In this document: piece after piece, positions 21,177 to 29,083 of the stretch
Layout: each line of letters opens with the position of its first letter
How positions within the stretch are numbered: the stretch's first letter is position 1
Assembly: GCA_017577575.1 (NCBI GenBank)
Contig: PKRG01000011.1
Span: 17,790 to 81,789 of the forward strand
Origin: Acidimicrobiia bacterium
GTDB lineage: Bacteria > Actinomycetota > Acidimicrobiia > Spongiisociales > ZC4RG35
DNA: 64,000 nucleotides
Reading direction: 5' to 3'
Position numbers and translations under genes: made by a program
Notes under the pieces: model-generated
Databases searched by the model: none
What the model was told of the DNA's origin: nothing
What the model saw: only the letters and a program-made list of their open reading frames with translations

Positions 21177-22093
21177 GTCCCCTCCCCCGGTGAGGCGAGG
21201 AGCCGGAACAGCACGGCCATGCGGGCGGCGACGCCGTTTCGCACCTGGTCGAGGATCAGGGTGCGGGACGAGTCGGCCACGTGGGGGGAGATCTCCACTC
21301 CCCGGTTCATCGGTCCCGGGTGCATGACCACGGCCTCGGGGCGGAGGCGGGCGAACCGGGCGTCGTCGAGGCCGAAGCGCCGGACGTACTCGGGCAGCGA
21401 CGTGAACCCGGTAGCGCCGCCCCGTTCCTGTTGGATCCGCAGCAGGTAGACGACGTCGAGGTCCGCCAGCACGTCGTCGAAGTCGTGGGCGACCTCGACC
21501 GGCCAGCCGGTCATGTCGAGCGGGAGGAGCGTGGGCGGGGCGATGAGCGTCACCCTGGCGCCCAGCGTGGAGAATGCTTGCAGCCCCGAGCGCGCCACCC
21601 GCGAGTGCCGGATGTCGCCGACGATCCCCACGTGGAGGCCGTCCAACTTCCCGAAGTGGCGCCGCAACGTGAGGGAGTCGAGGATGGCCTGCGTCGGGTG
21701 CTGGTGGGCGCCGTCGCCGGCGTTCACCACCGGGACGTCCACCCACTGGGCGACACGGTGAGCGGCGCCGGTGGCGGAGTGCCGCACCACCATGAGGTCG
21801 GCTCCCATCGCTCGCAGGGTGAGCGCCGTGTCCTTGAGGCTCTCTCCCTTCGTCACCGACGAGGTCGCCGGGGCGAACGTGAGCACGTCGGCCGACAGCG
21901 CCCGGGCGGCCCGCTCGAACGACAGGCGGGTGCGGGTCGACGGCTCGAAGAACATCGTGGCGACGGTGGCGCCCCGCAGCGTCGGCACCTTGGGGATGGG
22001 GCGGTCCAGGACCTCCAGGAACTCGTCGGCCAGGTCCAGGAAGTCCTCGAGCTCCTCCCGGGACATGCCCTCGATGGTCAGGAGATGCCTCAC
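21173..22093 (-). CDS. pyrB: Aspartate carbamoyltransferase catalytic chain
   Basis: This 306-residue enzyme transfers the carbamoyl group to aspartate, the committed pyrimidine step. STRTR (52-56) binds carbamoyl phosphate, HPTQAILD follows, and MHPGPMNRG near the C-terminus binds aspartate. No pyrI regulatory gene is nearby. GTG at 22093 is chosen because GGGGAGGAG precedes it and it overlaps the pyrR stop as GTGA. Confidence 0.97.
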   Translation of the reverse strand: MRHLLTIEGMSREELEDFLDLADEFLEVLDRPIPKVPTLRGATVATMFFEPSTRTRLSFERAARALSADVLTFAPATSSVTKGESLKDTALTLRAMGADLMVVRHSATGAAHRVAQWVDVPVVNAGDGAHQHPTQAILDSLTLRRHFGKLDGLHVGIVGDIRHSRVARSGLQAFSTLGARVTLIAPPTLLPLDMTGWPVEVAHDFDDVLADLDVVYLLRIQQERGGATGFTSLPEYVRRFGLDDARFARLRPEAVVMHPGPMNRGVEISPHVADSSRTLILDQVRNGVAARMAVLFRLLASPGEGT

Positions 22094-22635
22094 GGCTCCT
22101 CCCCGTCGCGGACGAACACGCCCCATTCCCCGTCGACGCCGGCGACCGACACGACGACCCGCTGGTCGAGCGACGTGGGGATGTTCTTTCCGACGTAGTC
22201 GGGACGGATCGGGAGCTGACGGTGGCCACGGTCGACCATCACGGCCAGCTCGATCCTCTCGGCGCGCCCCAGGTCGGAGAGGGCGTCCAGAGCGGCGCGG
22301 ATGGTGCGGCCGGTGAAGAGCACGTCGTCGACCAGGACGACGGGGCGGTCGGTGATGTCGACGGGCAGGGAGGTGCGGGCCAGGCTGGTGGCACGGCGGC
22401 GGGACAGGTCGTCGCGGTAGAGGCCGATGTCCAGCTCGCCGACGGGCACGGCGACGCCTTCGAACTCCCCGATGGCGGCGGCGATCGCCTCCGCCAGGGG
22501 CACCCCCCGGGTGTGGATCCCTACGAGAACGACCCGGTCGGCGCCGTGGTGGCGCTCGATGATCTCGTGGGCGAGTCGGTGGATGGCGCGCCGCACGTCG
22601 TCGGCGTCCATCACCACGGCGCTGGTGGCCGTCAT
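22090..22635 (-). CDS. pyrR: PyrR: pyr operon RNA-binding regulator / uracil phosphoribosyltransferase
   Basis: This 181-residue phosphoribosyltransferase-fold protein binds pyr mRNA in response to UMP and can have uracil phosphoribosyltransferase activity. The PRPP loop is VVLVDDVLFTGRTI (99-112). ATG at 22635 has AAAGGAG upstream. A GTG seven codons earlier lies inside the regulatory hairpin and is rejected. The leader holds a matching PyrR-binding hairpin directly before the ribosome binding site. It is the first gene of the pyr operon. Confidence 0.96.
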   Translation of the reverse strand: MTATSAVVMDADDVRRAIHRLAHEIIERHHGADRVVLVGIHTRGVPLAEAIAAAIGEFEGVAVPVGELDIGLYRDDLSRRRATSLARTSLPVDITDRPVVLVDDVLFTGRTIRAALDALSDLGRAERIELAVMVDRGHRQLPIRPDYVGKNIPTSLDQRVVVSVAGVDGEWGVFVRDGEEP

Positions 22636-22646
22636 CCTGCTCCTTT

Positions 22647-22664
22647 CCGGCCTCACGGGACCGG
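22647..22664 (-). promoter_or_regulatory. PyrR-binding RNA hairpin in the pyrR leader
   Basis: The minus strand reads CCGGTCCCGTGAGGCCGG. CCGG pairs with CCGG, and the loop GGTCCCGTGAGGCC fits the PyrR binding-loop consensus ARUCCNGNGAGGYU at almost every position. The AAAGGAG ribosome binding site begins directly after the stem, with the pyrR ATG a few bases on. PyrR-UMP bound here would probably block translation of pyrR and, through coupling, the operon. This matches what is described for mycobacteria rather than the antiterminator form of Bacillus; no terminator is visible. Confidence 0.8.
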
Positions 22665-22689
22665 GCTTAAAGGGGGCGTCGTCGGCTGC

Positions 22690-22713
22690 AGTGTACCCGT
22701 GGGCCCAGGCGGC
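22690..22713 (-). promoter_or_regulatory. Candidate pyr operon promoter
   Basis: TACACT on the minus strand (22690-22695) could be a -10 box about 25 bases before the PyrR hairpin. Transcription would start near 22683 and include the whole hairpin. The matching -35 position is poor (CCTGAG) and lies at the nusB stop. The alternative is read-through from nusB. Confidence 0.3.
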
Positions 22714-23097
22714 TCAGGCACCGCGCTCCTTCTCCGCCAGCGACGCCAGCACCCCGTTGACGAAGACACCGGAGCGCTGGGTGGAGTACGTCTTGGCCAG
22801 GCGCACCGCCTCGTTCACCACCACCGCCGTGGGGACCGACGGCACGTAGCGGAGCTCGTACAGGCCCAGGCGCAGGATCGCCCGGTCCACGACCGGCATG
22901 CGGTCGATGCTCCAGTGATCGGACACGGAGGCGATGGTGGCGTCGAGCTCGTCGAGCTTGTCGAGCACGCCCTCGACGAGCCGACGCGCCTTGGCGGGGA
23001 GCTCGTCGAGGTTCCCGGGGTCGCCGATTCGGTCGGCCTGGTAGAGGGCCTGGAGGGCCCGGTCGCGTGGCTCGGAGGGCGGTGCCTCGGCTGTCAC
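22714..23097 (-). CDS. nusB: Transcription antitermination factor NusB
   Basis: This 127-residue helical protein takes part in rRNA antitermination with NusE (S10), binding boxA RNA. Family features are RDRALQALYQAD near the N-terminus, PVVDRAILRLGLYEL in the middle, and VVVNEAVRLAKTYSTQRSGVFVNGVL near the end. GTG at 23097 overlaps the efp stop as GTGA, so translation is coupled to efp. Confidence 0.96.
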   Translation of the reverse strand: MTAEAPPSEPRDRALQALYQADRIGDPGNLDELPAKARRLVEGVLDKLDELDATIASVSDHWSIDRMPVVDRAILRLGLYELRYVPSVPTAVVVNEAVRLAKTYSTQRSGVFVNGVLASLAEKERGA

Positions 23098-23651
23098 ACC
23101 CGCGTGAGGTACTCGCCGGTGCGGGTGTCGACCTTGATGCGGTCGCCCTGCTCGACGAACAGCGGCACCTGGACGACCAGGCCCGTCTCCAGCGTCACCG
23201 GCTTGGTGGCGCCGGTGCGGGTGTCGCCTTTGACGCCGGGCTCGGCGTAGGTGACTTCGAGCTCGACCGCGGCGGGAAGCTCGACCCCGATCGGCGTGCC
23301 CTTGTACATGACGAGGGTCACGACCGAGCCGTCGGTGAGGTATCCGGCGGCGTCGCCGACGTCCTCCGTGGACAAGGCGATCTGCCCGTAGTCGTCGAGG
23401 TTCATGAAGTGGAACCCGAGGTCGTCGGAGTAGAGGAACTGGTGGTCCACCCGCTCGATGATCGCCTGGGGGACGTCCTCGTCGGCACGGAACGTCCGGT
23501 CGAGCACTTGACCGGTCTCGGCGTTCTTCAGCTTCATGCGGACGAACGCCTTGCCCTTCCCGGGCTTGACGTGCTGGTACTCGAGGATGGTGAAGATGCC
23601 GTCGTCGAGGGCAAGAGCCATGCCCGGGCGGACGTCGTTGGTCGAGATCAT
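23094..23651 (-). CDS. efp: Translation elongation factor P
   Basis: This 185-residue three-domain protein relieves ribosome stalling at polyproline. The loop that reaches the peptidyl-transferase centre is VKPGKGKAF with K32 at the tip. The lysine could be modified in species with EpmA, but I see no modification gene here, and actinobacterial EF-P is often reported unmodified. ATG at 23651 is preferred over an upstream in-frame start because it gives the usual MISTNDVRPG N-terminus. It lies 40 bases after aroB, with nusB overlapping its end. Confidence 0.96.
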   Translation of the reverse strand: MISTNDVRPGMALALDDGIFTILEYQHVKPGKGKAFVRMKLKNAETGQVLDRTFRADEDVPQAIIERVDHQFLYSDDLGFHFMNLDDYGQIALSTEDVGDAAGYLTDGSVVTLVMYKGTPIGVELPAAVELEVTYAEPGVKGDTRTGATKPVTLETGLVVQVPLFVEQGDRIKVDTRTGEYLTRV

Positions 23652-23691
23652 GCTCTCAGGATAGGAAGCCGACACTGGGTCGGACGACAGC

Positions 23692-24717
23692 TCACAGCCC
23701 GATCGCCTCGAGGCCGTAGCCGACGTCTTCGTCGGTGACCTCGGTGACGACCGGGCGGCCCACCGCCTCGAGGAGCGTCATGTGGAGGCGCCCCGCCCGG
23801 TGCTTCTTGTCGAGGCCGATGAGGCGGATCACCTCGGCGCGGTCGACGGGAGGCGCCTGGACGGGCAGCCCGACGCGGGCCAGCGTGTCGCGGACCAGGT
23901 TCCCGTCGGCGAACCCGCATCTGCGCTCCGACACCGCCGCGGCGGCGACGAGGCCGATCGCCACCGCCTGCCCGTGGGAGACCCCCGCCGCGAACTCGAC
24001 CCCGTGGCCGATCGTGTGGCCGAGGTTGAGGAGGGCCCGGTCTCCCTTCTCGGTGAAGTCGCGGCCGACGATGTCCACCTTCACCGCGATGGCGGCCGGC
24101 ACGACCTCCTCCAGCGGCGCATCGATCCCCCGCTCCCGGTAGGTGGTGACCACGTCAGGGGCGGCGAGGAGTCCGGCCTTGACGATCTCTGCGGCTCCTT
24201 CCCGTTTGAGGTGGGAGGGCAGCGCCTCCAGCACGTCGAGGTCGACGACGACCCGGCGGGGGTGGCGGAACACCCCCACCAGGTTCTTCCCCCCGACGTT
24301 GATCCCGGTCTTTCCCCCCACGGCGGCGTCGACGGCGCCGAGGAGGGTGGTCGGCACGTACACGGCTTCGATGCCCCGCATCCACGTGGCGGCGACGAAC
24401 CCGCCGGCGTCGGTCACCGCGCCCCCGCCGACGGCGACCAGGGTGTCGGTCCGGCCGATCTGCCGGTCGGCCAGCCACGTGTAGGCGGACTCCACCGCGG
24501 GCAGGGTCTTGGCGTCGTCACCGTCGGGCATGACGTGCAGGAACGGCTCGGCGCCCTCGGCGGCGATCCGGGCGGCGACCCGTTCGGCGACGTCGACGGC
24601 CCCGGGCTGGGTGAGAACGGCCACGCGACGGCGCGACTCGTTGGCCGGGAGCAGGGGGTCCGGTATCCCGCGGCCGACGAGGATCTCGCTCTCGGCTCCG
24701 ATCAAGAACCGTTCCAC
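23692..24717 (-). CDS. aroB: 3-Dehydroquinate synthase
   Basis: This 341-residue NAD- and zinc-dependent enzyme converts DAHP to 3-dehydroquinate, the second shikimate step. Motifs are VGGGAVTDAGGFVAATWMRG, PTTLLGAVDAAVGGKTGIN, and metal ligands in LGHTIGHGVE and VSHGQAV. GTG at 24717 follows GGAGGAGG and overlaps aroK by 16 bases. The open frame extends far upstream into aroC, but that part is out of the conserved domain. Confidence 0.95.
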   Translation of the reverse strand: MERFLIGAESEILVGRGIPDPLLPANESRRRVAVLTQPGAVDVAERVAARIAAEGAEPFLHVMPDGDDAKTLPAVESAYTWLADRQIGRTDTLVAVGGGAVTDAGGFVAATWMRGIEAVYVPTTLLGAVDAAVGGKTGINVGGKNLVGVFRHPRRVVVDLDVLEALPSHLKREGAAEIVKAGLLAAPDVVTTYRERGIDAPLEEVVPAAIAVKVDIVGRDFTEKGDRALLNLGHTIGHGVEFAAGVSHGQAVAIGLVAAAAVSERRCGFADGNLVRDTLARVGLPVQAPPVDRAEVIRLIGLDKKHRAGRLHMTLLEAVGRPVVTEVTDEDVGYGLEAIGL

Positions 24718-25211
24718 AGCCCCAGTACCTCCTCCACCACCTCGTCGATCGTCTTGTCGTCGGTGGTCACCACCGCGTGGGCCGCTCGCCGATACCGCGC
24801 CTCCCGCTCGGCGAGGACCCGGCGCAGCACCTCCACGGGGTCTTCGGCTTCTGCCAGCAGGGGGCGGTTGGAGTCGCGCCCGATGCGCCGGGCGAGCGTC
24901 TCCGGCGCCGCCGCCAGCCAGACCACGGTGCCGGAGCGCCTCATGACCTCGACGTTGTCGTCGGCGAGGACCGCTCCGCCGCCGGTGCCGATCACCACCG
25001 GCTCGTCGCCGGAGGCGGCGGAGGCGATCATCTGCCGCTCCAGTCGGCGGAACTCCTCTTCGCCCCGGTGCTCCCAGATCTCGGGGATGGTGAGATCCGT
25101 GACCGCGGTCACCAGCTCGTCGGTGTCGATGAAGTCGACGCCGCGGCGGGCTGCGACTTCTACGCCCACGGAAGTCTTGCCCGAGCCCATCATCCCGATG
25201 AGCCAGAGCAT
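24702..25211 (-). CDS. aroK: Shikimate kinase
   Basis: This 169-residue P-loop kinase phosphorylates shikimate at O3 using ATP. Walker A is GMMGSGKT (6-13), the shikimate-binding Asp is in DTDELV, and GTGGGAVL is the second substrate loop. The RDSNRPLL lid segment is also present. ATG at 25211 overlaps the aroC stop as ATGA. Confidence 0.96.
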   Translation of the reverse strand: MLWLIGMMGSGKTSVGVEVAARRGVDFIDTDELVTAVTDLTIPEIWEHRGEEEFRRLERQMIASAASGDEPVVIGTGGGAVLADDNVEVMRRSGTVVWLAAAPETLARRIGRDSNRPLLAEAEDPVEVLRRVLAEREARYRRAAHAVVTTDDKTIDEVVEEVLGLWNGS

Positions 25212-26368
25212 CAGAACTCGGCCAGGCGGGCTCGGTAGCGTTCCAGGGACGCCACGACGTCGTCGACGGTGTCGCCTCCGAACATGCGCAGCGCCTCGTC
25301 GGCCAGCACGTAGGCGACCATCTGCTCGCAGACGACACCGGCACGGGGCACGGCGCACACGTCGGAGCGCTCGTAGAACGCCTTCGTGGGCTCTTTCGTC
25401 TCCACGTCCACCGTGTCGAGCGGCCGCATCACGGTGGAGATGGGTTTCATCGCCGCCCGCATCCGCAGGATCCCCCCGATGGTCATGCCGCCTTCCGTAC
25501 CGCCGGATCGCACCGTGTGGCGGGTGAACGCGGTGCCGTTGTGATAGATCTCGTCGTGGGCTTCGCTGCCGCGGTTGCGGGCCTGGGTGAAGCCGTCGCC
25601 GATCTCGACCCCCTTGATGGCCTGGATCGACATCAGCGCCTGGGCGAGACGGCCGTCGATCTTGCGGTCCCAGTGGACGTGGCTCCCCAGCCCCGGGGGA
25701 ACTCCGTACGCCAGGATCTCGACGATCCCGCCGAGGGTGTCCCGGCTCTCGCGGGCACCGCGGATCTCGGCTTCCATCTGGGCGGCGCTGGCGGGGTCGA
25801 AGCAGCGCACCGACGACGAGTCGATCGTCCTGAGGTCCTCGGGGGTGGGAAGGGGCATGTCGTCGGGGACGTGCACGGTGCCGATGGCGACGACGTGGCT
25901 CAACACCGACATCCCCAGCCGCCCGAGGAGCTGCTTCGAGAGGTATCCGACGACGGTGCGAGCAGCCGTCTCCCGGGCCGAGGCCCGCTCGAGGATGTCG
26001 CGGGCGTCGTGGGTGTCGTACTTGAGCATGCCGGGCAGGTCGGCGTGGCCCGGCCGCGGCGTCGTCATCGGACGTTTGGGCGCCCCCGGATCGGGGCTCA
26101 TCTCTTCGGCCCACTTCGTCTCGAACTCGGTATTGCGGATCAGGACCGCCACCGGCGAGCCCAAGGTCCGGCCGTGACGGACGCCCCCGAGGATCTCGAG
26201 TTGGTCCTTCTCGATGCCCATGCGCGGGCTGCGCCCGTAGCCCAGCCGTCGCCGCGCCAGCTCGGCTCGGAGGCCCTCGACGGTCACCTCCAGGCCGGCG
26301 GGCAGGCCTTCAACGACAGCCACGAGGCCGGGGCCGTGGGATTCACCGGCGGTGAGGAAGCGAAGCAC
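25211..26368 (-). CDS. aroC: Chorismate synthase
   Basis: This 385-residue FMN enzyme makes chorismate from EPSP. Signatures are TAGESHGPGLVAVVEG at the start, RPGHADLPGMLKY, and the ASARETAARTVVG and RSGGTEGGMTIGG stretches. The start is GTG at 26368 with a weak ribosome binding site. It follows the prepilin peptidase gene by 18 bases and leads aroC-aroK-aroB. aroA (EPSP synthase) and aroD/Q are not in this window. Confidence 0.96.
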   Translation of the reverse strand: MLRFLTAGESHGPGLVAVVEGLPAGLEVTVEGLRAELARRRLGYGRSPRMGIEKDQLEILGGVRHGRTLGSPVAVLIRNTEFETKWAEEMSPDPGAPKRPMTTPRPGHADLPGMLKYDTHDARDILERASARETAARTVVGYLSKQLLGRLGMSVLSHVVAIGTVHVPDDMPLPTPEDLRTIDSSSVRCFDPASAAQMEAEIRGARESRDTLGGIVEILAYGVPPGLGSHVHWDRKIDGRLAQALMSIQAIKGVEIGDGFTQARNRGSEAHDEIYHNGTAFTRHTVRSGGTEGGMTIGGILRMRAAMKPISTVMRPLDTVDVETKEPTKAFYERSDVCAVPRAGVVCEQMVAYVLADEALRMFGGDTVDDVVASLERYRARLAEF

Positions 26369-26386
26369 GGGCCAGATGCTACCGAC

Positions 26387-27103
26387 CTAGAAGATCACGC
26401 CTGCGAGGGTCGAGCCCCACACGATCGATGCCCACGCACCGATGATCATCGGCGGCCCGTACGGCAGCTCCGATTTGGTGCCGGCACCGCCGACGAGCGC
26501 CGCCAGAGCGGCGACCCCGCCGAGTGCCGCCGTGGCGAATCCGGCGAGGAGCATGTGCGCCCAGCTGAGGTAGGAGCAGAACAAGCCCAGAGGAACGGCC
26601 AGCTTGACGTCGCCGAAGCCGAATCCGCCCCGGGCGACGACGAAGACGAGGAGGAAGAAGGCGCCGTAGGCGAGCGCCCCCAGCACCGCCCGGGCGAACG
26701 CTCCGGTGGTGCCGTCGAGCGCAGACCCGACGAACAGCAGGGCGGCGGCGATGGGGGTCCCCGGGTAGGTGATGCGGTTGGGGATCCGCTTGTGGTCCAC
26801 GTCGGTGAGGAAAAGCGCCATGGTCATCGCCACGAAGAAGAGGTAGGCGATCAACACCCACCGGGCCCCGACCGACGAGGCGACCAACGCGGCCACGGCG
26901 CCGGTGACGGCGGAGGTGATCAGGGGGCGGCGAATCCCCGAGCCGCAGGAACGGCAGCGCGACAACGGGCCGTTGGGCTCTCCGCAACGGCGGCAGACCG
27001 CGGCCGACCAGCGGAACGGTAGATCGGCGCCCGCCTGAACGGCGAGATGGTGGACGAGAGGGCCGGCCAGGGCGCCGGCGACAGCGGAGAGGGCGACGTG
27101 CAC
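26387..27103 (-). CDS. Prepilin peptidase (A24 family)
   Basis: This 238-residue membrane protease cuts and may N-methylate type IV pilin-like leaders on the cytoplasmic face. The zinc cysteine pairs C37/C40 and C50/C53 are present, as are the aspartates of TDVDHKRIPN (101-109) and GFGDVKL (163-169). Six to eight hydrophobic segments are visible. GTG is the start at 27103. It lies next to aro genes, as in Mycobacterium, but no pilin or secretion ATPase gene is in this window. Confidence 0.9.
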   Translation of the reverse strand: MHVALSAVAGALAGPLVHHLAVQAGADLPFRWSAAVCRRCGEPNGPLSRCRSCGSGIRRPLITSAVTGAVAALVASSVGARWVLIAYLFFVAMTMALFLTDVDHKRIPNRITYPGTPIAAALLFVGSALDGTTGAFARAVLGALAYGAFFLLVFVVARGGFGFGDVKLAVPLGLFCSYLSWAHMLLAGFATAALGGVAALAALVGGAGTKSELPYGPPMIIGAWASIVWGSTLAGVIF

Positions 27104-27156
27104 GGGGCCCGCGATGCTAGCCCTGTGCCGTCGCCCTCATCGGAGACTCGACAGGC

Positions 27157-28242
27157 TCAGCTGTCGGCGAGCTCTCGGAAGGCGGCGCCGAGGCCCCGAC
27201 GCCGGAGCAGGCCGAATCCGGTGTCCTCGGATTCGTCCTCGTCGGCGGGCTCTTCGGTCTTCTCCAGCTCGCTGAAGACGGTCTCGAGGAAGGACTCTTC
27301 GCCCTGAGCCGGCTCGGGGGCCGGGACCTCGTCGTCGGGCACCAGGCCCTCGTCGGCAGGAGACTCGAAGGTGCCGGCGGCCGAGCCGTCGCTCTGTTGG
27401 GCTTCGGACCACCAGGAGCGGTCGGGGTCGACGCTGGGAGTCTCGGCCACGTCCGCGGTCGGCTCCGACGCCTCCGTCTCGGTCGTGTACGCGGCATGGG
27501 CGGCCGGCTCGTAGGTGTCGGCCGGTGCCTCGTAGTCGGAGGTCTGATACGAGGATTCGTACGTCGGGGCGGCCACCGGCTCGACCAGGCGGGCGCGCGC
27601 CATCTCGGCCATGCGCCGGGCGGTCTGGAACTTCGTCATGCCGAGACGGTCGGCGAGGGCCTCGACGGAGCAGGAGCCGTCCATGGCCGCCAGGAAGCGC
27701 CAGGCGGTGTCGCTGAGGTTGACCGACTCCTCTTCGATCTCGGGGACCATGTGCCAGAGGGCGGAGAGATCGGGCACCACGCTCTCGATGTCGGCCCACT
27801 CCGCAGCCCGCCGCTCGGCGTCGCCGACCATGGATTCCACGTCGAAGGTCTGGCCGGTCGGATAGCGCGGCTGAGCATCGGCGACGAACTCGAAGCTGCC
27901 GTCACCGGGACGGCGAATCCGGTACAGCGACTCGACGCAATGCTCCCGCACCAACTCGGTGAGTGTGGAGGCAGGCACAGAGGGGGCGAGCGCGTCGGCC
28001 AGCGATCCCCGCGATATGTCCAGGCGGTTGACGCCTTCTTCGGTCACGACTCCGGCCGCGATCAGGCGGTCCCGGAGGACCTCGTCGCTCTCGGTGGTGG
28101 CGTAGGTGAGGTAGCCCGCCTCCATGTAGATGCGGCCGGTCGCCTCGCCGTCGATCCGCAGACAGCCGTTCTGTTGTGACCTCGCGAGGAGACGGAGGAC
28201 CTCCTCGAGAGGGAAGACATCCAGTTTTCCGCTGAGCGACAT
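27157..28242 (-). CDS. DUF4388 (PATAN-type) domain protein with acidic tail
   Basis: This 361-residue soluble protein begins MSLSGKLDVFPLEEVLRLL, the start typical of the DUF4388/PATAN domain found in bacterial signalling proteins. That domain runs to about residue 130. A winged-helix-like segment (SVEALADRLGMTKFQTARRMAEMARARLVEP) lies near residues 190-225. The last 130 residues are low-complexity, rich in E, D, T, P and S, and end in a basic LLRRRGLG patch. It may link a signal to gene control or to pilus machinery because it precedes the prepilin peptidase, but the function is unknown. Confidence 0.8.
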   Translation of the reverse strand: MSLSGKLDVFPLEEVLRLLARSQQNGCLRIDGEATGRIYMEAGYLTYATTESDEVLRDRLIAAGVVTEEGVNRLDISRGSLADALAPSVPASTLTELVREHCVESLYRIRRPGDGSFEFVADAQPRYPTGQTFDVESMVGDAERRAAEWADIESVVPDLSALWHMVPEIEEESVNLSDTAWRFLAAMDGSCSVEALADRLGMTKFQTARRMAEMARARLVEPVAAPTYESSYQTSDYEAPADTYEPAAHAAYTTETEASEPTADVAETPSVDPDRSWWSEAQQSDGSAAGTFESPADEGLVPDDEVPAPEPAQGEESFLETVFSELEKTEEPADEDESEDTGFGLLRRRGLGAAFRELADS

Positions 28243-28270
28243 GGGCTTCTCCTTGTGCTTCCCTTCGCCG

Positions 28271-29083
28271 TCAGTGTTGATTCGGTGGCTCAGCGGCCCG
28301 GCTTGAGGGATTTAGCGCTGCCTCCATCATCACCTCCGTCGGCGGCTCTCGGCCCGTCCACAGCCGGAAGGAGTCGGCGGCCTGGGCGACGAGGAACTCG
28401 ATCCCGTCGACCGTGGGGATCCCCGCTGCCCGTGCCTCGGACACGGCCGGCGTGACATCGGGCCCGTAGGCGAGGTCGATGAGGGCAGATGCCAGCGGGA
28501 CGATGCGGTCCGGGAGCGGTTCGCCGGCCATCCCCAGCGGCGTGGCGTTGACCACCACCGCCTCGACCACCGCCGCTCCCCAGGGCACCTCGACGATCTC
28601 GACGGACTGGAGGCGGTCGGCGAGGGCAGCCACCGTCCCGGCCCGGCGAGCCGACACGTATACGGTGCGTCCGCGGGCCGCCAGGCACGCAGCTGCCGCC
28701 GCCCCTCCCGCCCCCAGGATCAGGACGGGGTCCGAGTCGGAGGGCCACAGGCGCTGCAGGGCGGTGATGTCGGTGCTGTAGCCCTTGAGCCTGCCGTCGG
28801 GGAGGCGGACGATCGTGTTCACGGAGCCCGACAGCCGCGCCTCCTCGGTGATCTCGTCGACGAGCGCCGCGGCGACACCCTTGAGCGGCATGGTCACGTT
28901 GACGCCGTCGAGACGGCCGGCCCGCAGGTCCTCGATGACCGACTCCACCTCGTGGCTCGGCACGCGGCGGGCGATGTAGGTCCCTTCGATTCCGAGAGCG
29001 TCGAGCGCCGCGGTGTGGATCGCCGGGGACCGGGAGTGGGATATCGGGTCTCCGATCACCGCCAGCCGGAGCGGGCGCGTCAC
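28271..29083 (-). CDS. aroE: Shikimate dehydrogenase
   Basis: This 270-residue enzyme reduces 3-dehydroshikimate to shikimate with NADPH. The shikimate-binding SHSRSP (15-20), catalytic lysine K68 in NVTMPLK and D105 in STDITAL are present, followed by the GAGGAA nucleotide loop and SARR, which favours NADP. The start is GTG at 29083, sharing one base with the mltG stop. The frame stays open upstream into mltG, but this is the family N-terminus. Confidence 0.95.
   Translation of the reverse strand: MTRPLRLAVIGDPISHSRSPAIHTAALDALGIEGTYIARRVPSHEVESVIEDLRAGRLDGVNVTMPLKGVAAALVDEITEEARLSGSVNTIVRLPDGRLKGYSTDITALQRLWPSDSDPVLILGAGGAAAAACLAARGRTVYVSARRAGTVAALADRLQSVEIVEVPWGAAVVEAVVVNATPLGMAGEPLPDRIVPLASALIDLAYGPDVTPAVSEARAAGIPTVDGIEFLVAQAADSFRLWTGREPPTEVMMEAALNPSSRAAEPPNQH

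Noticed and set aside
22654..22656. GTG start for pyrR inside the hairpin
   Set aside because: The ribosome binding site is downstream of it, and the ATG at 22635 gives the family N-terminus.
24718..25344. Upstream extension of aroB
   Set aside because: It runs antisense-free through aroK/aroC in another frame and lacks conserved sequence.
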